A stretch of DNA of 64,000 nucleotides. Origin: Methylocaldum sp. 14B (GTDB lineage: Bacteria; Pseudomonadota; Gammaproteobacteria; Methylococcales; Methylococcaceae). Both the position numbers and the translations under genes were made by a program. The notes beneath the pieces are model-generated. The model saw only the letters and a list, made by a program, of their open reading frames with translations. It made no database searches and was not told the origin of the DNA. The stretch is from NCBI RefSeq assembly GCF_002005105.1, contig NZ_MSCV01000005.1:1-64000 (forward strand), in the 5' to 3' direction. This document shows positions 7,424-14,760 of this stretch, piece after piece (position 1 is the first letter of the stretch; the number at the start of each line of letters is the position of its first letter).

Positions 7424-7843
7424 TCACGACAACAATCGAGCGGTTTTGCGAAGTTGTGCCACGAGGGCTTTCATTTCAGCTTCGCCCAAATTACCGCACA
7501 TCCTCCTATATAAAGCATCGCATGTTGCCTCCAGCGCTTCCTTCATGCTCTTGGCCTTGTCGGTAGGAAACACTCGCTGTTCGCGATTGTCTTCAGCCCC
7601 AAGTTTTGATCTTTGGACCAACCCCTTTTCCTGTAACGAATCAACAAAACGGGTGATAGTAGATTTCTCGAGCTTTAGCTCACTAGCGATCGCCTTATGG
7701 GATATTCCAGGTGACGCCAGCACGAGTCTGAGCAAATAGGCATGCGCAGGCGACAAGCCAAGTTCCTTGAAAGCCTCGTCCCAAATGCGATTCACTGCTC
7801 TTGCTAGAGCATTGACATTGAAATACAGACATCTCTCAAACAC
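7424..7843 (-). CDS. MarR-family transcriptional regulator
   Basis: 139 aa from a GTG at 7843 (MFERCLYFNVNALAR). The winged helix is clear: LSPAHAYLLRLVLASPGISHKAIASELKLEKSTITRFVDSLQEKGLVQR, then an R-E-Q-R wing (EDNREQRVFPT). It is a dimeric DNA-binding protein, usually released by small aromatic or oxidising ligands. The promoter at 7850-7878 overlaps a 16-bp palindrome, which suggests autoregulation, and a diverged copy sits before the downstream NTF2-like gene. No in-frame ATG or strong ribosome site is seen. Confidence 0.8.
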   Translation of the reverse strand: MFERCLYFNVNALARAVNRIWDEAFKELGLSPAHAYLLRLVLASPGISHKAIASELKLEKSTITRFVDSLQEKGLVQRSKLGAEDNREQRVFPTDKAKSMKEALEATCDALYRRMCGNLGEAEMKALVAQLRKTARLLS

Positions 7844-7849
7844 TGTCGT

Positions 7850-7880
7850 AGTGTAGAGTATTGTGGTTGTATGTACAACC
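7850..7880 (-). promoter_or_regulatory. marR promoter with overlapping operator
   Basis: On the minus strand, TTGTAC (-35), a 17-base spacer and TACACT (-10) are positioned just upstream of marR. The -35 hexamer is inside the palindrome GGTTGTATGTACAACC (7865-7880; two 7-bp arms around a 2-bp centre). A repressor bound there would block RNA polymerase. Confidence 0.6.
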
Positions 7881-7893
7881 TTGCGCCCTGCGC

Positions 7894-7960
7894 ATGGCGC
7901 CGCGGTTCAGGCACGCCCGAGCGCCCTGCACATAGCGTTGCCTGGAACCGCTTGTTAGGC
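7894..7960 (-). other. attC site with altered left core
   Basis: The right core is GTTAGGC (7954-7960). The arms GCGGTTC-AGGCA-CGC and GCG-T-TGCCTGGAACCGC pair fully except for two unpaired bases on one side, the extrahelical-base pattern of attC. The left core is not RYYYAAC (TGGCGCC), so this junction to the marR region is not a standard cassette join. Confidence 0.6.
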
Positions 7961-7974
7961 GTCACTGGCTTTTC

Positions 7975-8592
7975 CTACTCAACTTCTTCGAACGCCCCTG
8001 TGCGCACCTCGCCGCTGCGCACGTAGCGGGTGATCAGCACACCGCCAGGGGTGCTGGTCGAGTGCGCCAGGGTGAAGGCCGACACCTGTGCATCATCGTC
8101 GAACAAGCGCTTGCCGCGCCCAAGTACGACGGGATAAATCAGAAGCCGAAGCTCGTCCACCAACCCGGCTGCAAGCAGTTGGCGCACCATATCGCCGCTT
8201 CCCCACGTCAATAGGTTCACGCCATCCTGGTGTTTAAGCGCGCGAATCGCGTCGACAAGATCGTCCTCCAGCGCATGACTGTACTGCCAGTCAAGCGTAT
8301 CGGGTCGGTGCGTGGCCACGTGCTTAGGTACGCTGTTGAACAGGTCAGCGATGGCGTGGCCGGCCCGTACACGCGGCCAATACGCCGCCCATATGTCGTA
8401 GGTACGACGCCCCAGCAACAGCTCGAACGGCTGCGCGAACAGGTCCTGCACAGCTTGGCCGGTGGCCTCGTCGGCGTAGGGCACTATCCAGCCACCGAGA
8501 CTGAATCCCCCGCTGGGATCTTCTTCAGGCCCACCGGGGGCTTGAATAATGCCATCCAGACTGATGTGTTCGGCAACGATCAGCTTGCGCAT
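7975..8592 (-). CDS. RibD C-terminal domain / dihydrofolate reductase-like protein
   Basis: 205 aa from the ATG at 8592 (MRKLIVAEHISLDGII), chosen because GGAGAAGAGT precedes it. Motifs are those of the RibD C-terminal/DHFR-like fold: N-terminal strand then SLDG, LLLGRRTYDIWAAYWP, and LLTWGSGDMVRQLLAAGLVDELRLLIYPVVLGRGKRLF. These are NADPH-dependent reductases of diverse substrates. It is common as a mobile cassette gene and probably unrelated to riboflavin synthesis here. Confidence 0.75.
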   Translation of the reverse strand: MRKLIVAEHISLDGIIQAPGGPEEDPSGGFSLGGWIVPYADEATGQAVQDLFAQPFELLLGRRTYDIWAAYWPRVRAGHAIADLFNSVPKHVATHRPDTLDWQYSHALEDDLVDAIRALKHQDGVNLLTWGSGDMVRQLLAAGLVDELRLLIYPVVLGRGKRLFDDDAQVSAFTLAHSTSTPGGVLITRYVRSGEVRTGAFEEVE

Positions 8593-8723
8593 ACTCTTCT
8601 CCAAGTTCGACCTCATGAAAGTTCTCGTACAGGGAATGCCAATCACTGCGACCAATCAGCTTCATTCCCTAACGGATAGTCGAACGAGACTCTGCGAAAT
8701 CGACGGTGCGATGCTTGGATGAC

Positions 8724-8785
8724 GGCTAACGATGCGCGTGCAGCCGCGTGCGTCTTCGCGCGTCGGCTGCACGCGCTTGTTAGCC
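8724..8785 (-). other. attC site (best example)
   Basis: 62 bp. GGCTAAC and GTTAGCC ends, arms GCGCGTGCAGCCGCG and CGTCGGCTGCACGCGC almost fully complementary, and a short TCTTCG-type loop. Bases at the second core position differ from RYYYAAC but are compensated on the other side. Confidence 0.8.
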
Positions 8786-8814
8786 TCGCGACGAGGACAT
8801 ATCGTTCCCGCCGG

Positions 8815-9270
8815 CTAACCATATGGCGTGCCGTCCTTGCGAACGAACCGTCCATCAGAGTTCGCGCTCTTCATGTCGATGTCAGAGCACGTCGTCAGAT
8901 CTTCTGGATGCCGCGAACCCACTTCCAGATAGATCGCGACTGCTGATGATTCATTCATCAAGTGATGACCATTACGTGTGCCTTTTGGAAACGCAGCGCA
9001 TTCGCCGGCCCGCAGCAGAGTTCTTCCTTGATCTTCAACAAGCGTGACTTCGCCTTCGAGTACATAGACGAACTCGTCTTCGTGACTGTGCCAATGCCGT
9101 TGGCTCGACCATGCGCCGGGAGGCAGCGTCATCAGGTTGACCCCGAAGTCCTCAAGGCCACCTGCGTCACCCAGCCTTCGCCGAGTACGCGTAGTGCATG
9201 GCACATCGAATGGGCTGGGATACCCAGAACCTTTTCTCATGGGCACCGCCGCGATGTCGATCTTCGGCAT
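8815..9270 (-). CDS. Single-domain cupin
   Basis: 151 aa from the second ATG at 9270 (MPKIDIAAVPMRKG). AGGAGGT is 7 bases from it and only one base from the ATG at 9276, so the inner start is better. Cupin motif 1 is visible as HWHSHEDEFVYVLEG (His, His, Glu and later His as metal ligands), and motif 2 as GECAAFPKGTRNGHHLMN. Such proteins are often metal-dependent sugar or small-molecule binding enzymes. Specific function unknown. Confidence 0.75.
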   Translation of the reverse strand: MPKIDIAAVPMRKGSGYPSPFDVPCTTRTRRRLGDAGGLEDFGVNLMTLPPGAWSSQRHWHSHEDEFVYVLEGEVTLVEDQGRTLLRAGECAAFPKGTRNGHHLMNESSAVAIYLEVGSRHPEDLTTCSDIDMKSANSDGRFVRKDGTPYG

Positions 9271-9288
9271 GGGCATGACCTCCTTTGC

Positions 9289-9308
9289 GGCTAACGTTGG
9301 CGTTAGAC
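9289..9308 (-). other. Truncated attC-like junction
   Basis: GGCTAAC, GTTGGC, GTTAGAC: two cores separated by six bases. TTGGCG-TTAGA-CGCCAA forms a perfect small hairpin across it. Best explained as an attC that lost its centre, fusing the cupin and VOC cassettes. Confidence 0.5.
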
Positions 9309-9324
9309 GCCAATGCTTCAGTTC

Positions 9325-9801
9325 TCAACGCTTACGGCTCACGGGATTCGCTCGGGAAGTCTGCTGCCCGAGCTGTTGGGCGAGCCCGATGAGAATTCCT
9401 TCGGGACCCCGGATGTAGCAGAGCCGATACATGTCTTCATACTGGACCACTTCGCCGACGAGCTTCGCGCCGCGTTTGCCGAGACGGGCGAGCGTATCGT
9501 CGATGTCCTCCACGGTAAACATGATGCGTAGGTAGCCGAGAGCGTTCACTGGGGCGCTGCGGTGATCGGCGACCACAGGCGGCGCGAGGAATCGAGACAT
9601 CTCGAGCCGGCTGTGACCGTCCGGCGTACGCATCATGGCAATCTCGACGCGCATGTCGCGCAATCCAGTGACGCCATCTGCCCAGTCTCCTTCGACTGGG
9701 GCGCGCCCCTCGAGCTCGAGACCAAGTTCGGTGAAGAACTCAATGGCGGCATCAATGTCTTCCACCACGATGCCGACGTTGTCCATACGCTTTACCGTCA
9801 T
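9325..9801 (-). CDS. VOC/glyoxalase superfamily protein
   Basis: 158 aa starting MTVKRMDNVGIVVEDI, with AAGGAG eight bases upstream. Paired beta-alpha-beta-beta-beta modules: DNVGIVVEDIDAAIEFF with LRDMRVEIAMM, then LGYLRIMFTVEDIDDTLARL with YRLCYIRGPEGILIGL. The C-terminal E in GPEG is a typical metal ligand. Members include glyoxalase, dioxygenases and antibiotic-binding proteins; the activity is not predictable. It lies between the truncated and the intact attC sites. Confidence 0.75.
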   Translation of the reverse strand: MTVKRMDNVGIVVEDIDAAIEFFTELGLELEGRAPVEGDWADGVTGLRDMRVEIAMMRTPDGHSRLEMSRFLAPPVVADHRSAPVNALGYLRIMFTVEDIDDTLARLGKRGAKLVGEVVQYEDMYRLCYIRGPEGILIGLAQQLGQQTSRANPVSRKR

Positions 9802-9815
9802 GATGTCTCCTTGGC

Positions 9816-9875
9816 GTCTAACGCTAAAGTTCAGCCGCGCCGCTTTTGGGCGTCGGCTGGGACGCCTTGTTAAGT
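9816..9875 (-). other. attC site
   Basis: 60 bp. GTCTAAC and GTTAAGT cores fit the consensus exactly; L boxes TTCAGCCGCGCC and GGCGTCGGCTG. The TAA stop of the ORF at 9870-10430 lies in the right core. Confidence 0.8.
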
Positions 9876-10430
9876 GTCCTTTTCATCAATACAACCTTGA
9901 TTGATGGTTTTACGCCCATGCTCTTCAACCATATCCCTAACCAAATAAGTTGCTGTGATATTGGGCCATTTATCTACAGCTAAAGCCGTAGAAAGACCAC
10001 AATACACAATAAAGATAGCTTTCTTTAAATCATCGTCTCCCGGAATTTGGCCAAATTCACTTACCCTAGAACGTACACAATTGATAAAGTCCCTTATCTT
10101 TATTTGCAATTTTTCGGCTTCGAGATTGTGAGCTATCTGGTTTCGCGCTCTTTCGAGTTGCATAAGGGACGGCCAAACCCAATCATATTCTTTTGTATTT
10201 TCGTTCTTCATAGCCCTAACTAGGGCTACCAAAGGTTCCCATCGTATAAAAAAGGAGTCTATATACTCCGGGTGATTTACATTTTGTTTTATAAATTTAT
10301 AAAGCAATGACTCAGCCAACTGGTGCCCTCGAAGAATAATAATGTCTACATCTTCCCTCTTCTCAGGGAAGTATGTTTGAAACATCTTTAAAGATTCATT
10401 CAAATCTTTTAGATAATTTTCTTCAGTCAT
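9870..10430 (-). CDS. AT-rich cassette gene, possible HEPN-like protein
   Basis: 186 aa starting MTEENYLKDLNESLKMF. Mostly helical and charged. LERARNQIAHNL contains an Arg-x4-His arrangement, the signature of HEPN domains (ribonuclease or nucleotide-binding helical bundles), but the fold assignment is inference. Base composition is clearly more AT-rich than its neighbours, a sign of recent foreign origin. Its stop is within an attC core, and the upstream attC is at 10451. A toxin or defence role is possible but not shown. Confidence 0.6.
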   Translation of the reverse strand: MTEENYLKDLNESLKMFQTYFPEKREDVDIIILRGHQLAESLLYKFIKQNVNHPEYIDSFFIRWEPLVALVRAMKNENTKEYDWVWPSLMQLERARNQIAHNLEAEKLQIKIRDFINCVRSRVSEFGQIPGDDDLKKAIFIVYCGLSTALAVDKWPNITATYLVRDMVEEHGRKTINQGCIDEKDT

Positions 10431-10450
10431 CCATTGTGATTCCGCAAGAC

Positions 10451-10538
10451 ACTTAACGATTTTCTTCAGCCGCGCCCGCGCTGAGGCACAGACGAGCCAT
10501 GCAGTGTCGCGGGCGTCGGCTGCAAGAAATGGTTAGAG
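10451..10538 (-). other. attC site
   Basis: 88 bp. ACTTAAC and GTTAGAG cores, arms TTCAGCCGCGCCCGCG and CGCGGGCGTCGGCTG. The stop TAA of 10533-10853 lies in the right core. Confidence 0.8.
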
Positions 10539-10853
10539 GCGTTCCTGTCTGAGAACGCGCAACACTTCTCCATCAGCGTTTTCTGCCTTCGCGATGTAGT
10601 CTTTTCGGAGCCAATCAGCCATCAATGGGTCGGGGTCAAGGAAACTCAATCTGGCTAGCTTGAGAAGAACATCTTTGCTTGGTCCCCGCCGCAGCCAAAA
10701 GTGGAAGGCACCGTTTCGGTAGTGCTGCGAGGCCCGTTCACTGCCCGGCTCATATTCTGCGATCTGTCCATTCAATAGTTCGTCCGGGAGCATGCCCCAT
10801 TCGACCCACTCGCGAGGGTACTGCATCAGGTTAATGAACTCGTTCTTGGTCAT
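10533..10853 (-). CDS. Small cassette protein, unknown
   Basis: 106 aa starting MTKNEFINLMQYPREW. Rich in Trp, Arg and Glu, with no membrane segment. FHFWLRRGPSKDVLLKLARL looks like a compact alpha-helical domain. Flanked by two good attC sites, so it is a complete single-gene cassette. Family not recognised. Confidence 0.6.
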   Translation of the reverse strand: MTKNEFINLMQYPREWVEWGMLPDELLNGQIAEYEPGSERASQHYRNGAFHFWLRRGPSKDVLLKLARLSFLDPDPLMADWLRKDYIAKAENADGEVLRVLRQERL

Positions 10854-10869
10854 GCGTTTTCTTGCCGGC

Positions 10870-10947
10870 CTCTAACGTGGAGGTGAGGGGCGCGGAGCGA
10901 GCGGCCGCGCCGCTTGCGGAGCGTCCCTCTCGACCGCAGGGTTAGAG
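10870..10947 (-). other. attC site
   Basis: 78 bp. CTCTAAC and GTTAGAG cores. Arms GAGGTGAGGGGCGCGGAGCG and the reverse of CGCTTGCGGAGCGTCCCTCT pair with a few unpaired bases. Confidence 0.7.
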
Positions 10948-10957
10948 AGCAACGTCT

Positions 10958-11203
10958 TCACGCGGGGAAACCCGAAAAATATAGTGTCACACCCGTCAAC
11001 AATGCAGCAAAAGCCGCGACGGCGACCAACTCGCGGTTGTGTGGGTGTGATTGGGCCGGTGGATAGCGACCCAACGTAAGCACGCGAAGAATAATCCAGC
11101 CGGGCCAATAGAAAATACCAACGAACAAAACATCGATTACAAACTGCGCGATGGCGCGGACAACAACTTCAGCGATTGCATCGAGTGCTACAGAGTCAGC
11201 TCC
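10958..11203 (-). CDS. Small cassette membrane protein without a usual start codon
   Basis: An open frame of about 80 codons runs from just after a TAG at 11204 to TGA at 10958. It reads [20 protein letters not shown], then [40 protein letters not shown] and [15 protein letters not shown]: two membrane segments with a W-P-G-W turn and a GRYPP motif. There is no ATG or GTG in the frame before the first helix, so it uses a rare start or lost its 5' end when the integrase-proximal region was deleted. It is the first cassette next to the intI remnant. Confidence 0.5.
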   Translation of the reverse strand, partial: GADSVALDAIAEVVVRAIAQFVIDVLFVGIFYWPGWIILRVLTLGRYPPAQSHPHNRELVAVAAFAALLTGVTLYFSGFPA

Positions 11204-11208
11204 CTAAC
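11202..11208 (-). other. Integron core site at the intI border
   Basis: CCCTAAC (GTTAGGG on the cassette strand) separates the first cassette from the integrase remnant, where attI would be expected. The rest of attI is not recognisable. Confidence 0.5.
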
Positions 11209-11214
11209 TTTGTA

Positions 11215-11736
11215 TTAGAGCCTACCCCATCTGTCTCGACGCAAAATCAAGCCTTGGCGCGAAAATATCCTCAAAGCCCGAAAGAGTGGGGCTGGCAGTA
11301 TGTGTTTCCCTCCGGGAGCTATTCGATCGATCCGCGCAGCGGCCGCGAGCGGCGGCATCATGTGGATGAAAAGCTATTGTAGCGGGCCATGAAAAAAGCC
11401 GTTCAGGCTGCCGGAATAGCCAAGCCGGCGACGCCGCACACGTTGCGGCATAGTTTTGCCACTTATCTGATCGAAGGGGGCTACGATATCAGAACCGTCC
11501 AGGAACTGCTCGGCCATAGAGCGTTTTCCGGATCGGTGTAAGGGATTCGGATATGTAGGTCGGCAATCCCTTGCCGACGTATCGGCTCGGCGAAGGGCTT
11601 TGTCGGCAAGGGATTGCCGACCTACGTTCTCCCCTCCTGGCACGAATCCGTACACCGGGATGGAAAACGCTCTAAGGACGTGAGCACGACCATGATTTAT
11701 ACCCATGTGCTGAATCGAGTCCTTTGGCCGGACTAA
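11215..11736 (+). pseudogene. intI: IntI-type integron integrase, truncated and interrupted
   Basis: Only the C-terminal half of a tyrosine recombinase remains: [37 protein letters not shown], a TAG at 11380 where IntI proteins have Gln, then [40 protein letters not shown] and ELLGH. The frame is then broken by a 154-bp element at 11519-11672 and resumes as DVSTTMIYTHVLNR before a stop. The extra [10 protein letters not shown] segment is the IntI-specific insert; HxLRH and the catalytic Tyr in TMIYTHV are present. The N-terminal half is missing exactly at the cassette border. It is non-functional as read. Confidence 0.9.
11519..11672. mobile_element. TA-flanked MITE inside intI
   Basis: 154 bp beginning GAGCGTTTTCC and ending GGAAAACGCTC, with about 30-bp imperfect terminal inverted repeats continuing into CGGTGTA and GGATTCG. 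It is flanked on both sides by TA. Removing the element and one TA restores ELLGH-K-DVSTT in frame in the integrase, which proves insertion. TA duplication is typical of IS630/Tc1-type transposition. The centre carries GTCGGCAA...TTGCCGAC palindromes. Confidence 0.85.
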
Positions 11737-12045
11737 GTTGAGCTCTTTCTGAACTGGTGTGGCTACCAACCCTTTCGTCGGCAAAGGATTGCCGACCTAC
11801 GACCGTGCCGCTGTAGGTCGCGATTCCTTTCGCGACATTGCGCCGCTCGGCCCGCGGCTTGCCTCTTGATTTCCAAGACGGTATCTTCAATTCGACCCGA
11901 TCTCCACATCCACGACCAAGGGCACCGCTAGGTCCATCGCGCGGCACATGCGGTTGCCAACGCCGGATGCCCGGCGCCGGTACTTTCGGCCGGGGTCAAT
12001 GGTTTTGTCCAGTGGACAAGGATTTTCAGATCTTCCTTAACGCAT
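11737..12045. repeat. Gene-free stretch with REP-like palindromes
   Basis: Between the intI remnant and polA. CGTCGGCAAAGGATTGCCGACCTACG (split here as CGTCGGCAAAGG and ATTGCCGACCTACG) lies near 11778-11803, followed by a variant GTAGGTCGCGATTCCTTTCGCGAC near 11815. The same palindrome family occurs around 26350-26700. A perfect 15-bp palindrome TTGTCCAGTGGACAA is at 12005-12019. It also holds the polA fragment listed separately. Confidence 0.6.
11887..11958 (-). pseudogene. Fragment of a second polA 3' end
   Basis: Positions 11895-11958 match the 3' end of polA at 12069-12132 with several substitutions. Translated on the minus strand it reads GNRMCRAMDLAVPLVVDVEI then GSN and a stop, a diverged version of the real C terminus (GNRMCRAAQLAVPLVVDVGI). 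It is a partial duplication or the scar of a recombination event next to the integron. Confidence 0.65.
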
Positions 12046-14760
12046 TCAATGCGCCTCATCCCAATTAGCCCCGATCCCCACATCCACGACCAAAGGCACC
12101 GCAAGCTGCGCCGCGCGGCACATGCGGTTGCCGATTTCGCGGGCGGCTTCGTCGACATAATCCTCCGCCACTTCGAACACCAATTCGTCGTGTACCTGCA
12201 TGATCATGCATACCGGAGCGCGGGATTCCTGAATCCAGGCGTCCACGGCGATCATCGCGCGCTTGATGATGTCCGCCGCGGTACCCTGCATCGGGGCGTT
12301 GATGGCGGTGCGTTCGGCGTATTGGCGGCGCTGGGCGTTGCGGGATTGGATCTCGGGGATGTATAGCCGCCGGCCGAACAGGGTTTCCACGTAGCCTTTC
12401 TCCCGCGCCATGTCGCGGGTCGTTTCCATGTAGCCTTTGACGTCGGGATAGCGGGCGAAATAAAGGTCGACGTAGCGCTGCGCCTGGCTGGTGGGAATGC
12501 CGAGCTGTTTCCCCAGGCCGAAGGCGGACATGCCGTAGATGAGGCCGAAATTGATCGCCTTGGCGGAACGGCGCTGGTCGGGCGTGACCTGTTCCGGCGG
12601 CACGCCGAATACTTCTGCGGCGGTGAAGCGATGGACGTCGGTATTGTCGTGGAAGGCGGCGCGCAGGCTGGGATCGCCCGAAATATGCGCCATGATCCTG
12701 AGCTCGATCTGCGAATAGTCCGCCGCGAGGATCTTGCGGCCGGGCGGTGCGATGAACGCCTGGCGGATGCGGCGGCCTTCCTCGGTGCGAACCGGGATGT
12801 TCTGCAGGTTGGGGTCGGAGGACGACAGGCGGCCGGTGGCGGCCACGGCCTGGTGATAGGAGGTATGAACGCGGCCGGTGCGGGGGTTGATTTGCTCCGC
12901 GAGCTTGTCGGTGTAGGTCGACTTGAGCTTGCTCATGGAGCGGTAGTCCAGGATCAGTCGCGGCAGCTCATAACTTTCCGCCAATTCCTGTAACACCGAT
13001 TCGTCGGTGGACGGCTGTCCGGTCGGCGTTTTCTTGACTACCGGGATGTTCAGCTTGTCGTACAGGATGGTCTGGATCTGCTTGGGCGATCCCAGGTTGA
13101 ACTGGCATCCCGCCGCCTTGCAGGCGTCCTGTTCGATCTCCAGCATGCGCTTTTCGAGCTCGCGGCTTTGCTGGGCCAGCTTGTACACGTCCACCAGCAC
13201 GCCGGTGCATTCCATGCGGGACAGGACCGGCACCAGCGGAATTTCGACGGTTTCGTATAGCGATTTGAGCGAATCTTCCGCCTCGAGCTTCGGCCAAAGA
13301 TGGTGGTGAAGCCGCAGGGTGATGTCGGCGTCTTCCGCCGCGTATTCGGTGGCGCTTTCGATGCTGACCTGCTGGAAGGGAATCTGTTTCGCGCCTTTTC
13401 CCGCCACGTCTTCGTAGTGGATGGTCTGATGATTGAGATAGAGTTGGGCCAGGGAATCCATGTCGTGCCGGGTGGCCGTACTGTTGAGCACATAGGATTC
13501 GAGCATGGTGTCGTGGCGGATGCCGGTCAGCGCGAGGCCGTGATTCGCAAGGACATTGGCGTCGTATTTGAGATTTTGTCCGAGCTTCGGGCGGTTCCGG
13601 TCTTCCAGCAAAGGCCGGAGTTTTTCCAGAACGTAATCGCGGCTGAGCTGCGCCGGCGCGCCGGGATAATCGTGAGCGACCGGGACGTAGGCCGCTTCGC
13701 CCGGTTCCACCGCGAACGACAGTCCCACGACTTCCGCGCGGCTGTAGTCGAGGCTCGTGGTTTCGGTGTCGAAAGCGAAATATTCCGCGGCCTCCAGCTT
13801 TTTCAGCCAGCGCTCCAGCTCATCCGCGTTCAGGATCGTTTCGTAGTTACCCTTGGTTGAGGTTTGCTCGATAGGGGCGGCCGGGTTTTCGGCAGTGTTC
13901 GAAGCATCCAGTTGCCGGAGCCAGGAGTTGAATTCGAGCTGGACCAGAAGCTCCCGAAGGGCGGCTTGATCCGGTTCGGTTCGTTTCAAATCGTCCGGTC
14001 CGATCGGCAGATCCACGTCGCACTTGATGGTGGCCAACTGGCGCGACAAGGGAATTTGATCGAGACTGGCGCGAAGATTCTCGCCGACCTTGCCGCCGAT
14101 CTCGTCGGCATGGGCGAGAATGCCGTCCAGCGAGCCGTATTCATTCAGCCATTTTGACGCCGTTTTCGGTCCCACCTTGGGAATGCCGGGAATATTGTCC
14201 GAGGTGTCGCCCACCAGTGCCAGATAATCGACGATGCACTCGGGCGGCACGCCGAACTTGGCTTTTACGCCCTCGACATCCAGGCGGCTGTCGAACATGG
14301 TGTTCTCGAGCATCACCCGGTCGTTGACCAGTTGCGCCATGTCCTTGTCGCCGGTGGAAATGACGACCGAAAACCCCTGTTCGACCGCCTTCATCGTGAG
14401 TGTGCCGATGACGTCGTCCGCTTCCACGCCGGATTCGATCAGCAAGGGCAGGCCCAGTGCCCGGATAATGGCGTGCAGCGGCTGAATCTGCGCCCTGAGT
14501 TCGTCCGGCATCGGCGGCCTATGGGCCTTGTAGTGCTCGAAAAGATCGTCGCGGAAGGTCTTTCCGGGCGCGTCGAACACGACGCCGATATGGCAAGTCT
14601 CATACTCTCCGATGAGCTTGCGCAGCATATTGGCAACGCCCAGAACCGCGCCGGTCGGTTCGCCCCGAGAGTTGTTCAAGGGCGGCAGAGCGTGAAACGC
14701 GCGGTACAGGAACGATGAACCGTCGACGAGGACAAGTTTTTTTTCGGCTGGTTCGGACAT
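12046..14760 (-). CDS. polA: DNA polymerase I
   Basis: 904 aa, normal length. N-terminal 5'-3' exonuclease (LVDGSSFLYRAFHALPPL; GDTSDNIPGIPKVGPKTA), a 3'-5' exonuclease domain with intact DxE (YFAFDTETTSLDY) and the family A polymerase (motif A ADYSQIELRIMAHISGD, motif B RRSAKAINFGLIYG, motif C QVHDELVFEV). It fills gaps and removes RNA primers during replication and repair. The start MSEPAEKKLVLVDGSSF is the usual one. No operon partner; followed by the repeat-rich integron border. Confidence 0.97.
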   Translation of the reverse strand: MSEPAEKKLVLVDGSSFLYRAFHALPPLNNSRGEPTGAVLGVANMLRKLIGEYETCHIGVVFDAPGKTFRDDLFEHYKAHRPPMPDELRAQIQPLHAIIRALGLPLLIESGVEADDVIGTLTMKAVEQGFSVVISTGDKDMAQLVNDRVMLENTMFDSRLDVEGVKAKFGVPPECIVDYLALVGDTSDNIPGIPKVGPKTASKWLNEYGSLDGILAHADEIGGKVGENLRASLDQIPLSRQLATIKCDVDLPIGPDDLKRTEPDQAALRELLVQLEFNSWLRQLDASNTAENPAAPIEQTSTKGNYETILNADELERWLKKLEAAEYFAFDTETTSLDYSRAEVVGLSFAVEPGEAAYVPVAHDYPGAPAQLSRDYVLEKLRPLLEDRNRPKLGQNLKYDANVLANHGLALTGIRHDTMLESYVLNSTATRHDMDSLAQLYLNHQTIHYEDVAGKGAKQIPFQQVSIESATEYAAEDADITLRLHHHLWPKLEAEDSLKSLYETVEIPLVPVLSRMECTGVLVDVYKLAQQSRELEKRMLEIEQDACKAAGCQFNLGSPKQIQTILYDKLNIPVVKKTPTGQPSTDESVLQELAESYELPRLILDYRSMSKLKSTYTDKLAEQINPRTGRVHTSYHQAVAATGRLSSSDPNLQNIPVRTEEGRRIRQAFIAPPGRKILAADYSQIELRIMAHISGDPSLRAAFHDNTDVHRFTAAEVFGVPPEQVTPDQRRSAKAINFGLIYGMSAFGLGKQLGIPTSQAQRYVDLYFARYPDVKGYMETTRDMAREKGYVETLFGRRLYIPEIQSRNAQRRQYAERTAINAPMQGTAADIIKRAMIAVDAWIQESRAPVCMIMQVHDELVFEVAEDYVDEAAREIGNRMCRAAQLAVPLVVDVGIGANWDEAH

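Larger units (their letters stand above)
2214..11208 (-). other. Decayed chromosomal integron cassette array
   Basis: About 9 kb of small genes, nearly all on the minus strand, separated by attC-like imperfect palindromes ending in RYYYAAC and GTTRRRY. Four or five sites are convincing (8724-8785, 9816-9875, 10451-10538, 10870-10947, 2905-2976), and several share an internal L-box pair, TCAGCCGC and GTCGGCTG. Stop codons of at least three ORFs (5028, 9870, 10533) fall as TAA inside the attC core, as is usual for cassettes. The array ends at a truncated IntI-like integrase on the opposite strand, the normal intI/cassette polarity. Some junctions are truncated or unrecognisable, notably 5480-7400, so the array is eroded and may contain non-cassette insertions. 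Confidence 0.8.

Noticed and set aside
12005-12019. Perfect palindrome TTGTCCAGTGGACAA as an operator
   Set aside because: It lies beyond the 3' end of polA with no promoter or gene to regulate; chance or repeat remnant is as likely.
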